41,451 bases of DNA from Burkholderia sp. Ac-20365 (GCF_017104715.1 NZ_JAAGPI010000058.1:1-41451), one strand, 5' to 3'; numbered from the stretch's first letter, positions 1 through 8,712 are shown. Notes: generated by a model not told the origin, from the letters alone. Program-made: numbers and translations.

Positions 1-143
1 TCAACATTGGCGCGGCCATATTCGGCCGATGCGGCTTGCTCCCCTTCTTGCGCCTGTTTTCGACCAGGCTTTGCAGGCTTCGCCGTGTATTCATCAGGCG
101 GCAACAGATTGCCGAGCTTGCTGGGTGGGGTAGGCAAAGGCAT
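1..143 (-). CDS. N-terminus of a probable PhoH-family ATPase (partial)
   Basis: Only the first 47 codons are present; the gene runs off the left edge of the window. The ATG at 143-141 has a purine-rich GAGGGAAA sequence just upstream, a reasonable ribosome site. The visible peptide begins MPLPTPPSKLGNLLPP and is rich in Pro, Lys and Gln, like a flexible N-terminal tail ahead of a folded domain. No P-loop is in view. From memory, Burkholderia PhoH-like proteins start this way and lie downstream of bcp, so the assignment rests on context and recall rather than on domain evidence. It is on the same strand as bcp but separated from it by 365 bp and a terminator, so it is probably a separate transcription unit. 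Confidence 0.45.
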   Translation of the reverse strand, partial: MPLPTPPSKLGNLLPPDEYTAKPAKPGRKQAQEGEQAASAEYGRANV

Positions 144-508
144 GGTTTCCCTCAAATAAAGCGGGTCACAATTCTTCGCCGCCTGCCGCAAACTGTCGTG
201 CGTTGTGCGCTCGCAATTTGCGTCCGGTGGCGCGTGTCGGATTAGTAATGCCGGTTCGCCTGGTCTTCGATCGGCTCCTTGACGAAAGTGCGCTGCGAAC
301 GACGCGAACTGCTGCGCGCAATTAAAAAAGCCGCCGCCCCGGCAGACGGGGCAAGCGGCTCGACTTCGGTCATCGCATTGCGCCTGATGGCTCGCCTCAT
401 TGCCGGGATGACTGCCTTGCGGTCAGCGGCGACGAAGACGCGATCTGCAGCGCAACTGCGGAAAAAAGTATGTGAACAGGCACTCATTGCGGCCCAATAT
501 AACGCGCC
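144..508. other. Intergenic region between bcp and the phoH-like gene
   Basis: This 365-bp gap holds an intrinsic terminator reading on the minus strand (324-359) and otherwise no convincing ORF. The 150 bp between the bcp stop and that terminator is unassigned; it could be a long 3' UTR or a small RNA ending at the hairpin. The part next to the phoH-like gene (144-323) presumably carries that gene's promoter, but I cannot pick a clear -35/-10 pair. Confidence 0.5.
324..359 (-). terminator. Rho-independent terminator downstream of bcp
   Basis: Reading on the minus strand, the arms GCCGC-(TT)-GCCCC and GGGGC-(G)-GCGGC enclose a short loop and are followed directly by six T residues (complement of the A-run at 324-329). 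Strong GC stem plus U-tract. It lies about 150 bp beyond the bcp stop codon. Confidence 0.75.
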
Positions 509-970
509 TCAAAGCGCTTGTACAGCCTCCAGAATGTCATCGACGTGACCTGGCACCTTGACGCCGCGCCATTCCTGGCGGAGCACGCCTTCAGCGTCGA
601 TGACAAACGTGGAGCGCTCAATTCCCCGTACTTCTTTGCCATACATTTTCTTCAATTTCATGACGCCGAAGAGCGTGCACAGCGTTTCATCCGGGTCCGA
701 TACCAAGGTAAACGGCAGTTCGAGCTTGGCCTTGAAGTTATCGTGCGAACGCACGCTGTCGCGCGACACGCCGATGATCTCCGCGCCCGCCTTCTTGAAC
801 TTCGGATACAGGTCGCGGAACTGCAGACCTTCCGTCGTGCAGCCGGGCGTGTTGTCCTTCGGATAGAAATACACGACGACTTTCTTGCCGCGCAGGCTGG
901 ACAGCGTGAAGTCGCCGCCCGTAGCCGGGGCGGTGAAGTCGGGAACGGGTTGATCGACTGCGATGGGCAC
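509..970 (-). CDS. bcp: Peroxiredoxin, Bcp/PrxQ type
   Basis: 153-residue thiol peroxidase of the AhpC/TSA family; it reduces hydrogen peroxide and organic hydroperoxides in the cytoplasm, using thioredoxin as reductant. The peroxidatic cysteine is C44 in the motif NTPGCTTEG, followed by the conserved VSRDS strand. The second cysteine that E. coli Bcp has five residues later is absent; C98 is the only other obvious candidate for resolving, so this may be a one-Cys or a PrxQ enzyme with the resolving Cys elsewhere. I chose the GTG at 970-968 because a GGAGGA ribosome site sits five bases before it and the length then matches the family; a longer reading frame to about 1114 gives a low-complexity Arg/Pro extension that is not plausible. 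It lies downstream of arnD on the same strand, about 150 bp away. Confidence 0.93.
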   Translation of the reverse strand: MPIAVDQPVPDFTAPATGGDFTLSSLRGKKVVVYFYPKDNTPGCTTEGLQFRDLYPKFKKAGAEIIGVSRDSVRSHDNFKAKLELPFTLVSDPDETLCTLFGVMKLKKMYGKEVRGIERSTFVIDAEGVLRQEWRGVKVPGHVDDILEAVQAL

Positions 971-1124
971 GAGGTCCTCCGGTTTGTTATCGACGCTTAT
1001 CGGTGTCGGCGGCGGCGTGGGCCGCGCGCGTGATTGTCTTCGGGGTTGCTTGCGGGCGCTGCGAGATCTGTCGCGCGACGCATCGGACGAAGCATGTTCG
1101 GGAGATGCGCGCACCGCTGCACGG

Positions 1125-2021
1125 CTAGTCGGGCTGGACGATCAGTTCGCCGGAGCGGCCCGGAATCTCGCCCCACGTCACAGGGTACGACGGCAGGGTG
1201 TCGCGGTCTAGCGTGGCATGGTAGTCGCCCATCGTTGCGAACGTGTGGCCTTGCGCGCGCCAGCCGGCGAGCAGTTGCTCGAACACGGGCGCGAGCTTCT
1301 GGCCTTCGAGTTCCGCGTGCAACGTGAACACCTGGTCGTGCGGATTGTTCTCGGTGCGCTTGAGCATCCACTGCGCGACATTGTGCGTGTCGATGCCGTC
1401 GATCCCGAGCACTTCGTCAAGCGTGGGCAGCGTGGTCGGCATCTGCACATGCGACAGCGTGCGGCCGCCCACGACCGGAAAATACGGCGTATGCCCGCGC
1501 CCATCGGACGCGTACTGCATGCCCCAGGCGTCGATCTGCTCGAACGCATGGCCGTTCATCTGCCAGCCCGCCGCGCCGTGCGTGACGGGCGGCATGCCGA
1601 AGATGTCGGCGAAACGGTCGTGGCTCTTCTGCATCTGCGCGACGGTCCAGTCACGCGGACGTGAACGCACGTTGTCCTGCCAGTAGACGTGGTCCCACGT
1701 GTGGATGCCGCATTCGAAGCCGGCTTCGTGGATCGCGCGCATTTCCGAACGCGCGCGCGCGCCGATGTCGGGGCCGGGCAGCAGCACGCCGTACATCAGC
1801 TGCTTCACGCCGTAGTGCTCGACCACGGACGTGCGCGACACCTTCTTCAGAAAGCCGGGCCGCAGCACGCGCCGCATCGCCCAGCCGGTGTGATCCGGGC
1901 CGAGGCTGAACAGGAACGTGGCGCGTGCCTTGTAGCGATCGAAGATACGCGCGAGATTCGGCACGCCTTCACGCGTGCCGCGCAGCGTATCGACATCGAT
2001 CTTCAGGACGATCAGAGCCAA
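1125..2021 (-). CDS. arnD: ArnD, deformylase of Ara4FN-undecaprenyl phosphate
   Basis: Polysaccharide-deacetylase (NodB-fold) protein of 298 residues. In the L-Ara4N pathway ArnD removes the formyl group from 4-deoxy-4-formamido-arabinose on undecaprenyl phosphate at the cytoplasmic face of the inner membrane. The start matches ArnD closely (KIDVDTLRGTREGVPNL); the metal-binding Asp/His elements are visible in KIDVDT and HTWDHVYWQ, and HAELEG occurs near the C-terminus as in the enteric enzyme. The start appears to be TTG: the in-frame TAA at 2036-2034 (the stop of the preceding gene) rules out a longer protein, and an AAGGG overlapping that stop serves as ribosome site. The 12-bp gap to the decarboxylase gene implies one transcript. 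Confidence 0.9.
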   Translation of the reverse strand: MALIVLKIDVDTLRGTREGVPNLARIFDRYKARATFLFSLGPDHTGWAMRRVLRPGFLKKVSRTSVVEHYGVKQLMYGVLLPGPDIGARARSEMRAIHEAGFECGIHTWDHVYWQDNVRSRPRDWTVAQMQKSHDRFADIFGMPPVTHGAAGWQMNGHAFEQIDAWGMQYASDGRGHTPYFPVVGGRTLSHVQMPTTLPTLDEVLGIDGIDTHNVAQWMLKRTENNPHDQVFTLHAELEGQKLAPVFEQLLAGWRAQGHTFATMGDYHATLDRDTLPSYPVTWGEIPGRSGELIVQPD

Positions 2022-2033
2022 GCGCGACAGCCC

Positions 2034-3080
2034 TTACTGTTGCTCGACGAGGGCGCGTGCCTCGGCGACATGACCACGGTACGCTTCGAAAATCTTGCGC
2101 AGCGCTTCGTCGAACGTCGAGGTCGGCGCCCAGTTGAGTTCCTGCTTCGTGTTGTCGATCTTCGGCACGCGGTTCTGCACGTCCTGATAGCCCGCGCCGT
2201 AGTAAGCGCCCGACGACGTTTCGACCAGTTGCACCTTCTTCGCCATCTCCGCGTATTCAGGGAACTCAGCCGCGAGCGCGAGCATCTTGTGCGCGAGTTC
2301 GCGCACCGAGAAGTTGTTGGTCGGGTTGCCGATGTTGTAGATCTTGCCCGTGGCGACGCCGTCCTTGTTCTCGATGATCTTCATCAGCGCGCTGATGCCG
2401 TCGTCGATATCCGTGAACGCGCGCTTTTGCGCACCGCCGTCGACGAGGCTGATGTTCTCGCCGCGCACGATATGGCCGAGGAACTGCGTCACGACGCGCG
2501 ACGAACCTTCCTTCGGCGTGTAGATCGAGTCGAGGCCCGGGCCGATCCAGTTGAACGGACGGAACAGCGTGAAGTTCAGGCCTTCCATGCCGTAGCCCCA
2601 GATCACGCGGTCCATCAACTGCTTCGAGCACGCGTAGATCCAGCGCGGCTTGTTGATCGGGCCGTAGGTGAGGGCGGACGCGTCCGGGTCGAACTGCTCG
2701 TCCGAACACATGCCATAGACTTCCGACGTGGACGGGAAGACCAGATGCTTGCCGTACTTCACAGCCGAACGGACGATGGGCAGATTCGCCTCGAAGTCCA
2801 GTTCGAACACGCGCAACGGCTGCTGCACGTAGGTAGCGGGCGTGGCGATCGCGACCAGCGGCAGGATCACGTCGCACTTCTTCACGTGATACTCGACCCA
2901 CTCCTTGTTGATCGTGATGTCGCCTTCGAAGAAGTGCATGCGCTCGTGGTTGACGAGGTCGCCGAGGCGTTCGGTCTGCATGTCCATGCCGAACACTTCC
3001 CAGTCGGTCGTCTCGAGAATGCGCTTGGACAGGTGATGGCCGATGAAGCCGTTCACACCCAGAATCAGGACTTTTTTCAT
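2034..3080 (-). CDS. arnA: UDP-glucuronate C4-dehydrogenase/decarboxylase (ArnA C-terminal domain as a separate protein)
   Basis: 348-residue extended SDR enzyme equivalent to the C-terminal half of enteric ArnA. It oxidises UDP-glucuronic acid and decarboxylates it to UDP-4-keto-pentose, the substrate of ArnB. The NAD-binding motif GVNGFIG is at residues 8-14; PSTSEVYG (116-123) carries the Ser/Glu pair seen in ArnA, and Y149 and K153 form the YxxxK pair. KRAFTDIDDG contains the arginine region of ArnA. The ATG overlaps the stop of the formyltransferase gene by four bases (ATGA at 3077-3080), so the two halves that are fused in E. coli are here separate but translationally coupled. A general NAD-dependent epimerase is the alternative, but context makes the Arn role very likely. 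Confidence 0.9.
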   Translation of the reverse strand: MKKVLILGVNGFIGHHLSKRILETTDWEVFGMDMQTERLGDLVNHERMHFFEGDITINKEWVEYHVKKCDVILPLVAIATPATYVQQPLRVFELDFEANLPIVRSAVKYGKHLVFPSTSEVYGMCSDEQFDPDASALTYGPINKPRWIYACSKQLMDRVIWGYGMEGLNFTLFRPFNWIGPGLDSIYTPKEGSSRVVTQFLGHIVRGENISLVDGGAQKRAFTDIDDGISALMKIIENKDGVATGKIYNIGNPTNNFSVRELAHKMLALAAEFPEYAEMAKKVQLVETSSGAYYGAGYQDVQNRVPKIDNTKQELNWAPTSTFDEALRKIFEAYRGHVAEARALVEQQ

Positions 3081-4024
3081 GTGTTACGGGAAGATTGAGT
3101 GAGCTGGGTGAATTCGGCGGGGGTGACGACGCGCTCGCTTGTCTGGTGCTGATCGTCGCGCTGATGCCGCAATTCGTGGATCGCAATCACGCGGCCGTCG
3201 CCGCATGTCGCAAAAAAGCCATTATCGCCTACGTGGATGCCGGGCGGCAAATCCCCGCCGGGCGTGCCGGGCGAGGCGAGCCGCGCCCGCGCAACCACGA
3301 AACGTTCGCCGTCGATATCCGTAAACGCGCCCGGATACGGCGGCGCGACGGCGCGAATCAGGTTGTAGACCTGCTGGGCGCTCTGGCTGAAGTCCAGGCG
3401 CCCGTCTTCCGGCTTGCGTCCGCCGAAATAGCTGCCGTGCGCGAGATCGTTCGGCAGATGCGGCGCCTCGCCCTTGAGCAGCGCGGGCAGCACGCGCCAT
3501 AGCGTCTGTTCGGCGGCGACCGTCACCTTGTCGAACACCTGCGCGGCCGTGTCGTCGGGCAGGATGGGCACGGGCGTCTGCGCGATGATCGCGCCGGCAT
3601 CGGGCTTGGCCGCCATTTCATGCAGCGTTGCGCCCGTTTCCGTCTCGCCGTTCAGCACCGCCCAGTTGGTCGGCACCCGGCCACGGTACTTCGGCAGCAA
3701 GGACCCGTGCATGTTGAACGCGCCGCGCGGCGCGACAGCGAGCAGATCGACGGGCAGCATGTGCCGGTAATAGAACGAAAAGATGAAATCCGGCTGTGTC
3801 TTGACGACGAGCGCGCGCAATTCCGGACTTTTCGGATCGGCGGGCGTGACGACGGGAATGCCGTGTTCGGCCGCCACGGAAGCGACGCTGCCGAACCAGA
3901 TGTTCTCCGTCGGGCTGTCTTCGTGCGTGACGACCAGCGCGACGTCGACGCCGCGCGCGAGCAGCACCTGCAGGCAGCGCACACCGACGTTGTGATACGC
4001 GAAGACGACGGCGCGTGGCTTCAT
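3077..4024 (-). CDS. arnA: UDP-Ara4N formyltransferase (ArnA N-terminal domain as a separate protein)
   Basis: 315-residue protein equivalent to the N-terminal half of enteric ArnA. It transfers a formyl group from N10-formyl-tetrahydrofolate to UDP-L-Ara4N, a step needed before transfer to the lipid carrier. The formyltransferase triad is intact: N104 and H106 in FNMHGSLLPKYRG and D142 in KPDAGAI. The C-terminal part resembles the Fmt-type oligonucleotide-binding domain (VAPPYPGAF, then FVVARARL). The ATG at 4024-4022 overlaps the arnC stop (ATGA), and the gene's own stop overlaps the decarboxylase start, so three cistrons are chained by four-base overlaps. A longer frame upstream only reads arnC out of frame. 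Confidence 0.93.
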   Translation of the reverse strand: MKPRAVVFAYHNVGVRCLQVLLARGVDVALVVTHEDSPTENIWFGSVASVAAEHGIPVVTPADPKSPELRALVVKTQPDFIFSFYYRHMLPVDLLAVAPRGAFNMHGSLLPKYRGRVPTNWAVLNGETETGATLHEMAAKPDAGAIIAQTPVPILPDDTAAQVFDKVTVAAEQTLWRVLPALLKGEAPHLPNDLAHGSYFGGRKPEDGRLDFSQSAQQVYNLIRAVAPPYPGAFTDIDGERFVVARARLASPGTPGGDLPPGIHVGDNGFFATCGDGRVIAIHELRHQRDDQHQTSERVVTPAEFTQLTQSSRNT

Positions 4025-5070
4025 CGCTCCATCCCCTGATCGTGTCCGATCACGGGCGCCGGCTGCACGCCTTGCACGACCGACTGGCGCGGCTGCGCGG
4101 CGACGGGTTCGCCGTTGCGCTCCTCGAGAATGGTCTGCACCAGATAGCGCGGACGCGCGCGCACCTGCTGATAAATGCGGCCGATGTATTCGCCCAGCAG
4201 CCCGAGCGCGAAGATGATCACGCCGAGCATGAAGAACGTGATCGCGAACAGCGTGAACACACCTTGCACTTCCGCGCCGATGATGAAGCGGCGAATCAGC
4301 AGCAGCACGAACAGCGCCGCCGAGCCCATCGACAGGATCACGCCGATGAACGACAGCCACTGCAGCGGCACGACCGAAAAGCCCGTCACGAGGTCGAAGT
4401 TCAGACGAATCAGGCTGTACAGCGAATATTTCGATTCGCCCGCGAAGCGCTCTTCATGCGCGACTTCGATTTCGACCGGGTTCTGCGCGAACGTGTAGGC
4501 GAGCGCGGGAATGAACGTGTTGATTTCGCCGCAGCGGTTGATCGTGTCGATGATGTGGCGGCTGTACGCGCGCAGCATGCAGCCCTGGTCAGTCATCTTG
4601 ATGCGCGTGATGCGCTCGCGCAGGCGGTTCATCACGAGCGACGCCTTGCGCCGCCACAGGCTGTCCTGTCGCTGCATGCGGATCGTGCCGACGTAGTCGT
4701 AGCCTTCGCGCATCTTCGCGCACAGCTTGCCGATTTCTTCAGGCGGATTCTGCAGGTCGGCATCGAGCGTGATGACGATCTGGCCGCGCGACTGCTCGAA
4801 GCCCGCGAGAATCGCCATATGCTGCCCGTAATTGCCGTTCAGCAGGATCACGCGCGTGGTGTCGGGGCGGGCACGGAACTGCTCGGCGAGCAGCGCGGCC
4901 GATTTGTCGCGGCTGCCGTCGTTGATGAAGATCACCTCGTAGCTCGTGCCGAGCGCGTCGAGCGCCGGATACAGGCGCGAGAACAGCTGGCCGAGGCCCG
5001 CTTCCTCGTTGTACACGGGGATGATGATCGAGACTTCGGGCGCGACCGGGCGTGGGTCCGTTTGATTCAT
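4021..5070 (-). CDS. arnC: ArnC, undecaprenyl-phosphate Ara4FN transferase
   Basis: 349-residue membrane glycosyltransferase of family GT2. It transfers formamido-arabinose from UDP to undecaprenyl phosphate. The GT2 domain starts at VSIIIPVYNEE (13-23), has FINDGS (48-53) and the metal-binding DAD at 103-105 (TLDADLQNPP). Two hydrophobic C-terminal segments follow (about 240-265 and 275-305, ending LLGEYIGRIY), the usual topology for this family. I start at the ATG at 5070 (MNQTDPRP), directly preceded by GCGGAA; the frame stays open about 39 codons further upstream without family resemblance. The gap from arnB is 52 bp. Confidence 0.93.
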   Translation of the reverse strand: MNQTDPRPVAPEVSIIIPVYNEEAGLGQLFSRLYPALDALGTSYEVIFINDGSRDKSAALLAEQFRARPDTTRVILLNGNYGQHMAILAGFEQSRGQIVITLDADLQNPPEEIGKLCAKMREGYDYVGTIRMQRQDSLWRRKASLVMNRLRERITRIKMTDQGCMLRAYSRHIIDTINRCGEINTFIPALAYTFAQNPVEIEVAHEERFAGESKYSLYSLIRLNFDLVTGFSVVPLQWLSFIGVILSMGSAALFVLLLIRRFIIGAEVQGVFTLFAITFFMLGVIIFALGLLGEYIGRIYQQVRARPRYLVQTILEERNGEPVAAQPRQSVVQGVQPAPVIGHDQGMER

Positions 5071-5122
5071 TTCCGCTGGGTTTCCGCTTGTTGACCGCTT
5101 GGTTGACTGCCTGTTTGGCCGA

Positions 5123-6274
5123 TTATCGGCCGTATTGTTCGCAAATTTCGTTGACGGCGTGGCACACGCGCGCGACGTCGCTTTCATTCATCTGCGTGAA
5201 GAGCGGCAGCGTGAGCGTGGTCGCGCCGTAGTGCTCAGCATGCGGATACATGCCTTCCTTGTAGCCCATCGCGCGATACAGCGAGAACAGGTGGATGGCC
5301 GGGTAGTGCGTGCCCGTGCCGATGCCGCGTTCCTTCATCTGCTCCATGAACTGCGCGCGTGTCAGCGACAGGCGCGCGAGCGGCAGCGTCACGAGGAACA
5401 TGTGCCAGTTGCTGTTTTCGAAATCCGCGAGCGGCAGGCCCATGCCGAGCTTGACCGCCGCGCCGCCTTCGAAACCGCCGAAATACGCGCGCGCGAGCTT
5501 CCTGCGCTGCGCGTTGAAGCGCTCGATATGCTGCAACTGGCCGAGCCCGACGCGCGCGGCGACGTCCGTCAGGTTGTACTTGCCGCCCAGCAATTCGCAA
5601 TCCATGCCGTCGAAGCCCGTGCGCACGATACCCTGCAGCCGGTATTTCTGCGCGAGGACGGCTTCTTCCTCGTTGTTCAGCACGAGGGCGCCGCCTTCGA
5701 TCGACGTCAGGTTCTTGTTCGCGTGGAAGCTGAACGACACGATGTCGCCGAGCTTGCCGATGCGCTCGCCGTTCCACGTCGAGCCGAATGCCTGCGCAGC
5801 GTCTTCGATCACGCGCAGCTTGTGCGCGCGGGCGATCGCGTAGAGGCGGTCCATGTCGACGGGCAGGCCCGACAGGAACACGGGAATGATCGCCTTCGTG
5901 CGCGGCGTGATCGCCTTTTCCAGCAGATCCAGATCGATGTTGCGCGTGGCCGGGTCGATATCGACGAACACGGGCGTCGCGCCGACTTCGAGAATCACGT
6001 TGCTCGTCGAGACCCACGTCGCGGGCGTCGTGATGACTTCGTCCCCGGCGCCCACGCCCGCGATGCGCAGACCGATTTCCAGCGTGGCCGTGCCCGAGTT
6101 GAAGGTGCGCACCGGGCGGCCGCCGCAATATTCCGACAACGCCTTTTCGAACGCCTGGTTCTGCGGGCCCGTCGTGATCCAGCCGGAGCGGAGCACGTCG
6201 ACTACACCGCGGATCGTTTCTTCATCGATCTCGGGACGAACGAACGGCAAAAACGGAACAGATGACTGGGTCAT
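5123..6274 (-). CDS. arnB: ArnB, UDP-4-keto-arabinose aminotransferase
   Basis: 383-residue PLP enzyme of the DegT/DnrJ/EryC1/StrS family. It transaminates UDP-4-keto-pentose to UDP-L-Ara4N using glutamate. The PLP-binding lysine is K187 in SFHANKNLTS, and D158 in VIEDAAQA would contact the pyridine nitrogen; FNSGTATLEIGL near residue 58 is the phosphate-binding region. Length and N-terminal sequence (FLPFVRPEIDEETI) agree with ArnB. It is the first gene of the tightly spaced part of the cluster; 241 bp separate it from the flippase gene, so a second promoter may lie at 6275-6515, although I could not identify one with confidence. Confidence 0.93.
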   Translation of the reverse strand: MTQSSVPFLPFVRPEIDEETIRGVVDVLRSGWITTGPQNQAFEKALSEYCGGRPVRTFNSGTATLEIGLRIAGVGAGDEVITTPATWVSTSNVILEVGATPVFVDIDPATRNIDLDLLEKAITPRTKAIIPVFLSGLPVDMDRLYAIARAHKLRVIEDAAQAFGSTWNGERIGKLGDIVSFSFHANKNLTSIEGGALVLNNEEEAVLAQKYRLQGIVRTGFDGMDCELLGGKYNLTDVAARVGLGQLQHIERFNAQRRKLARAYFGGFEGGAAVKLGMGLPLADFENSNWHMFLVTLPLARLSLTRAQFMEQMKERGIGTGTHYPAIHLFSLYRAMGYKEGMYPHAEHYGATTLTLPLFTQMNESDVARVCHAVNEICEQYGR

Positions 6275-6515
6275 GGATGGTTTTGCTCGATGTAAAAATG
6301 GGTCTCAGGCCGCTTATCTTACGAAACACTGACGTTTAGCTTGTGTTGCGCTCAAATTCCTGCGTTTGCGTCGATCTGCGCCTGAATGCGGCGGCGATCA
6401 TGTGCGAGTTCCGCTGTAATGTCCAGCGTTCGAAACTTTTCAGAAGACATTAGCAGACGCGAGCAGGGTTGCCAGGGGCGTTTCCGCTACGTCGGGGCGG
6501 TGTCAGCCGGGGATC

Positions 6516-6887
6516 TCAGCTGCGCGCCACCAGCACCACGCCGACCAGGATCACGCCAATGCCCACGAGGCGTTGCGCCGACAACACTTCGCCGAACAGA
6601 TACCACGCGGCGAAGGCGTTCACAACATAGCCCAGCGACAGCATCGGATAGGCGATCGACACGTCCACGCGCGACAGCCCGACGATCCACACGACCACGC
6701 TCAGCACGTAGCAGGTAAGCCCGCCGATGATCGGCAACTGCGTCGCGATGCGCCAGCCGATCGGGATGATGTTGGACACCGTGAAGTCGAAATGGCCGAT
6801 GGCGTTCGTGCCGGCCTTCAGGAGCAGCTGGGCCGTCGCGTTCAGCGCGACGCCCGCGAGGATGCAGAAAAGCGAAATCGGGTTCAT
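6516..6887 (-). CDS. Small EamA/SMR-type membrane protein, candidate Ara4N-lipid flippase subunit
   Basis: 123-residue protein with four predicted membrane segments, starting MNPISLFCILAGVALNATAQ. The pattern (AQLLLKAG after the first helix, SRVDVSIAYPMLSLGYV in the third, AQRLVGIGVILVGVVLV at the end) matches ArnE/ArnF, the small proteins proposed to flip L-Ara4N-undecaprenyl phosphate to the periplasm. Enteric bacteria encode two such subunits side by side; only one is visible here, so it may act as a homodimer or have a partner elsewhere. The ATG at 6887-6885 is 28 bp after the arnT stop, indicating co-transcription. Function is inferred from family and neighbourhood. Confidence 0.8.
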   Translation of the reverse strand: MNPISLFCILAGVALNATAQLLLKAGTNAIGHFDFTVSNIIPIGWRIATQLPIIGGLTCYVLSVVVWIVGLSRVDVSIAYPMLSLGYVVNAFAAWYLFGEVLSAQRLVGIGVILVGVVLVARS

Positions 6888-6915
6888 CGAAGAAAAGTTC
6901 GGGTGAGGAAAGCGG

Positions 6916-8712
6916 TCATTGCTGCGGCTGTGAGGCAGCGGCGGGTGCCGGGGCGGGTTGGGCCTGCGCGGCGCCAGGCGCGCCGGCATCCGTTCCGGCC
7001 GCAAGCGGCTTCTCGACGATCACGCGGCGCGAGTCGCGCGCGACGACGGTCATCGGCAGATGCTGGTCGCTGAATTCCTTGTAGCGGTCGGGCGACATCA
7101 GCGCCATCGCGTAACGGTCCGACTTCCAGCGCTCGACCCATTGCGGGATCGTCGGCACCCATTTTTGCGGTTCCACGGAGACGCCAAACGCCAGTTCGTC
7201 GGGATGCTCGACCATGATCATCGTATGGTCGATGTAGAACGGCACTGTGTGATCGAGCACGCCGACCGAGTAGAACGGCGTGTCGGCGGGCAGTTTCGCG
7301 AGCGCGGCCTTCACATCGGGCGCGAGCGGCGCACCCGACGACAGCCGGCCGAACGCGTCGTGGCCCGTGCCGGCGATCGTCGCGAGCAGCACCCAGCCGA
7401 TACCGAACGCCGCCGCGGCGCCCGCAATGCCCGTCGGCGATCCGTTTGCGCTCACGTTCGCCGCGTGGCGCGTGCGCCGGTTGATCCAGATCGCAATGAG
7501 CGTGAACACGAAGCCGACGGCGAGCGCGGCGTACACCCACGTGCGGAACTCGAGGTACAACGCGTTCGGATTGCGCTTGTCGCCGAGATGCCCCAGAAAC
7601 ACCGCGCCGAAGCCGCCCGCGACGAGGAACAGCGCATAACCCGTCAGATGCCGGTGAAACCGCTCGCGCGTGACGAGGGGCAGATACATGCCGATCACGA
7701 GCGCAATCGCGGGCGCGATGGGCAGCGTGTACGACAGCAGCTTCGAGTGCGATGCGCTGAAGAACAGGAAAATGAAGGCCGTCCACACGAACAGCAGCGT
7801 CACGGGTGCGAAGCCGTTGGCCTGGCGCGGCATGCGCAGCGCGTGCCGCGCGCTTTGAAACGCGACCGACAGCCACGGCAGGAAGCCGACCAGCATCACG
7901 GGCAGGAAGTACCAGAATGGGCCGGGACGGTTCTGCTCGGGCGTCAGATAGCGCCGGAACTGCTGGACGATGAAGAAGAAGTTGAAGAACTCGGGGTTGC
8001 GGTCCTGCACGAGCAGGAACCACGGCGTGACGACCGCGAAGAACACGATCAGCCCGCTTACCAGATAGAGGCGCTTCCACAGCGCCCAGTCGCGCGCGAT
8101 GACGGTGTACAGCACCAGCACGGCGCCCGGCAGGATCAGGCCGACCAGGCCCTTCGACAGCACCGCGAGCGCCATCGATGCCCAGACGAGCCACATCCAC
8201 AGACGCTGTTCGCGTGCGGCGAGCCCGGGGCGCTGCGCGAGCAGCAGTGCGCACAGCGTGACTTCCATCCAGAACGACAGGCCCATGTCGAGGGTATTGA
8301 AGTGGCCCATCAGATACCAGTACGGCGCGCTCGCAAGCACGACGGCGGCGAAGATGCCCGTAGCGGCATTGAACACACGCGCGCCCGTGTAGCCGACCAG
8401 CAGCACGCCCACGAAGCCCGTCAGCGCGGTGTAGAGCCGCGCCTGCCATTCGCCGATGCCGAACCACGCGAACGACAGCGCGTTCGCCCAGGTTTGCAGC
8501 GGCGGCTTCTCGAAGTACTTGTAGTCGTTGTAGCGCGGCGTGATCCAGTCGTTCGTGACGAACATCTCGCGCGCCATTTCCGCGTAGCGGCCTTCGTCGC
8601 TTGGCAGCAGATGGCGCCAGCCGAGCGGTACGAACCAGATCACGGCCAGCGCGAGCACGAGCAGCAGGACCGTCGTGCGATTGAGCGTGAGCCCGGACGG
8701 CTTGTCGTTCAT
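6916..8712 (-). CDS. arnT: ArnT-like L-Ara4N lipid A transferase (GT39/GT83 family)
   Basis: 598-residue polytopic inner-membrane glycosyltransferase. ArnT moves L-Ara4N from undecaprenyl phosphate to lipid A (and in Burkholderia also to the LPS core) in the periplasm, lowering negative surface charge. A first hydrophobic helix (about 13-31) is followed by LPSDEGRYAEMAREM (36-50), the first periplasmic loop with the catalytic acidic residues of GT-C enzymes, then YFEKPPLQTW. About a dozen membrane helices follow; the C-terminal part is soluble and ends in a Pro/Ala/Gln-rich tail (about 570-598), longer than I would expect. It opens the arn cluster on the minus strand, with the flippase candidate 28 bp downstream. 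Confidence 0.88.
   Translation of the reverse strand: MNDKPSGLTLNRTTVLLLVLALAVIWFVPLGWRHLLPSDEGRYAEMAREMFVTNDWITPRYNDYKYFEKPPLQTWANALSFAWFGIGEWQARLYTALTGFVGVLLVGYTGARVFNAATGIFAAVVLASAPYWYLMGHFNTLDMGLSFWMEVTLCALLLAQRPGLAAREQRLWMWLVWASMALAVLSKGLVGLILPGAVLVLYTVIARDWALWKRLYLVSGLIVFFAVVTPWFLLVQDRNPEFFNFFFIVQQFRRYLTPEQNRPGPFWYFLPVMLVGFLPWLSVAFQSARHALRMPRQANGFAPVTLLFVWTAFIFLFFSASHSKLLSYTLPIAPAIALVIGMYLPLVTRERFHRHLTGYALFLVAGGFGAVFLGHLGDKRNPNALYLEFRTWVYAALAVGFVFTLIAIWINRRTRHAANVSANGSPTGIAGAAAAFGIGWVLLATIAGTGHDAFGRLSSGAPLAPDVKAALAKLPADTPFYSVGVLDHTVPFYIDHTMIMVEHPDELAFGVSVEPQKWVPTIPQWVERWKSDRYAMALMSPDRYKEFSDQHLPMTVVARDSRRVIVEKPLAAGTDAGAPGAAQAQPAPAPAAASQPQQ

Noticed and set aside
1689..3098. A 469-codon open frame on the plus strand opposite arnD and the decarboxylase gene
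   Set aside because: Antisense shadow in GC-rich DNA: composition is Arg/Val/Asp/His-rich with no family resemblance, while the minus strand encodes clear enzymes with catalytic motifs.
6275..6515. PmrA-type operator ahead of arnB
   Set aside because: I looked for the tandem CTTAAT-type direct repeat on both strands and did not find it; no promoter could be named with confidence.
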